Origin: an uncultured Bacteroidales bacterium
GTDB taxonomy: Bacteria > Bacteroidota > Bacteroidia > Bacteroidales > Muribaculaceae
Assembly: GCA_900542185.1 (NCBI GenBank)
Contig: UQMZ01000016.1
Coordinates: 1 to 64,000, forward strand
DNA: 64,000 nt
Direction: 5' to 3'
The notes beneath the pieces are model-generated. The model was not told where the DNA came from and did no database searches. It was given only the letters and a program-made list of their open reading frames with translations. A program made the position numbers and the translations under genes. Shown in pieces: positions 63,292-64,000 of the stretch (its first letter is position 1; every line of letters starts with the position of its first letter).

Positions 63292-63329
63292 ATTTCCATT
63301 CACACATAAATTCAATTTTAGTCCTAATC

Positions 63330-63362
63330 CCCGGAGGCGGAGAGCGCCTCTCCGCCTCCGGG
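63330..63362 (+). other. Strong 15-bp hairpin between the tip-adhesin gene and heparinase paralog 3
   Basis: CCCGGAGGCGGAGAG pairs fully with CTCTCCGCCTCCGGG around a CGC loop. No T run follows (GGGTTCAAG), so it may slow polymerase or protect the 3' end rather than terminate fully. Confidence 0.75.
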
Positions 63363-63388
63363 TTCAAGACTTCCCAACCCGATCAATC

Positions 63389-64000
63389 ATGAAACAACTC
63401 TCGGCAATACTTCTCACCCTCGCGTGCATGTCATGCTCGTCGGAACAGATCATAGACGTTCCTGCCATCGAGCCTGCGCCCGAAGTGTCCCAGGTAACGG
63501 ATTACCACGAAAAAATCCGTACACAACCATATCCCATGGCCGAGAGCACCATTTTCGTCAATCCGGCTCCGCTGATCGTGCCGCAGAAGATGAAAACCGG
63601 CGAGACACTGCAGTTCCAGCTTTCGATGGACTCCACATTCCGGTCTCCGGCCACAATCACTTCAGAACCGCAGCGCTGGTGTATGTTCAGCGCCCACCGT
63701 CTGCTGGACGCAGGCAGATGGTACTGGCGTTTCCGCAACGACTCCGGCGAATGGAGCCTGACATATCAGTTCAACATCACAGGCAACGAAGATCAGTTCG
63801 CCACTCCAGATTTCCAGGTGTTCCTGAACAATGCTCCGAGACGTCATCCGCGACTCAACTGCTTTATCGACGCGGCTGCCGAATCCTACCGCCAGTCCGC
63901 CCCCTCCCACCCCGAATACAACATGATGCTGCAACGCGCCAAGACCGCAATGGAAATGCAGCTCGATGACACCAACAGCCTGTACAGCGATTACGGATCG
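63389..64000 (+). CDS. Heparinase II/III-like protein, paralog 3, N-terminal part (cut by window edge)
   Basis: The frame opens at an ATG at 63389 and stays open to the right edge (204 codons). It begins with a lipoprotein signal (lipobox LACMSC; cysteine about 16), unlike paralogs 1 and 2 which have ordinary signal peptides. The visible part matches the DUF4962 N-terminus: EKIRTQPYPMAE, a GRWYWRFRNDSGEWSLTYQFNI core, and RRHPRLNCFIDAA for the start of the toroid. It lies 97 nt after the tip-adhesin gene, with a hairpin between. The catalytic part lies beyond the window. Confidence 0.8.
   Translation, partial: MKQLSAILLTLACMSCSSEQIIDVPAIEPAPEVSQVTDYHEKIRTQPYPMAESTIFVNPAPLIVPQKMKTGETLQFQLSMDSTFRSPATITSEPQRWCMFSAHRLLDAGRWYWRFRNDSGEWSLTYQFNITGNEDQFATPDFQVFLNNAPRRHPRLNCFIDAAAESYRQSAPSHPEYNMMLQRAKTAMEMQLDDTNSLYSDYGS

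Noticed and set aside
61765..63315. Open frame of 516 codons on the minus strand opposite the tip-adhesin gene
   Set aside because: Composition (very rich in G, V, C and H) is that of an antisense frame of a GC-ending codon gene; the plus-strand frame has a lipoprotein signal and recognisable domains.
53500..64000. Complete polysaccharide utilisation locus with SusC/SusD
   Set aside because: No SusC-type receptor or SusD-type lipoprotein is visible between 46 and 64 kb, so the locus is not called a canonical PUL.

Overview
The window looks like a chromosomal segment of a Bacteroidales bacterium, most likely a gut Muribaculaceae-type organism. The evidence is a primary sigma factor without region 1.1, an Rpb6-type omega, a hybrid two-component regulator, DUF3575/fimbrillin-type and DUF4861/DUF4962 proteins, an S-type sulfatase, and repeated promoters of the Bacteroidetes type (TTTG or TTGC, 19-22 nt, then TAnnTTTG). 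G+C looks close to one half. No rRNA, CRISPR array, insertion sequence or phage gene was seen. The genus is inferred.

Layout. 1-2.3 kb (minus): an ECF sigma operon with a barrel protein, a very small anti-sigma-like protein and a TonB-dependent receptor cut by the window edge. 2.5-8.5 kb (plus): a histidine acid phosphatase, then an accessory stretch with a MNT/HEPN pair, an exported esterase and a DUF6922/AbiEii-type pair, then a DUF418 membrane protein and a lipoprotein flavodoxin. 8.7-12.6 kb (minus): a tripartite drug-efflux operon with a palindrome over its predicted start site. 12.8-30.8 kb: mostly housekeeping genes (rmuC, CYTH, merR-like, M23 peptidase, alaS, CPBP protease, holA, rpoD, dcp, nadC, yraN, TrmH-type methyltransferase, nfo, SLC45-like transporter, cdsA), with a 196-bp imperfect palindrome in the leader of the methyltransferase gene. 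30.9 kb: tRNA-Arg(ACG). 31-41.6 kb (minus): ClC channel, sugar transferase, folK, metallophosphoesterase, acyltransferase, an unusual 823-aa protein built of RNA-polymerase-like DNA-binding modules, rluD and a PASTA protein. 41.8-46 kb (plus): bamD, rpoZ, an ATP-grasp orphan, a DUF2520 protein, kdsC and maf.

46-64 kb is a polysaccharide-use locus. On the minus strand are a sulfatase, a hybrid two-component regulator and a secreted beta-helix protein. On the plus strand are a DUF4861 protein, two full heparinase II/III-like paralogs, a three-gene fimbria-like cassette, and a third heparinase-like gene that runs off the window. The cassette sits 5 nt behind the second lyase-like gene and before the third. 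A TACAAWTTTxxAA motif, repeated at steps of about 21 bp, lies upstream of the sulfatase, DUF4861 and second heparinase promoters, and is a candidate operator for the hybrid regulator.

Best candidates for undescribed biology: the adhesin cassette embedded in the lyase operon with its phased operator, the 823-aa protein, and the long palindromic leader at 27.2 kb. No SusC/SusD pair lies in the window; one could lie beyond the right edge.
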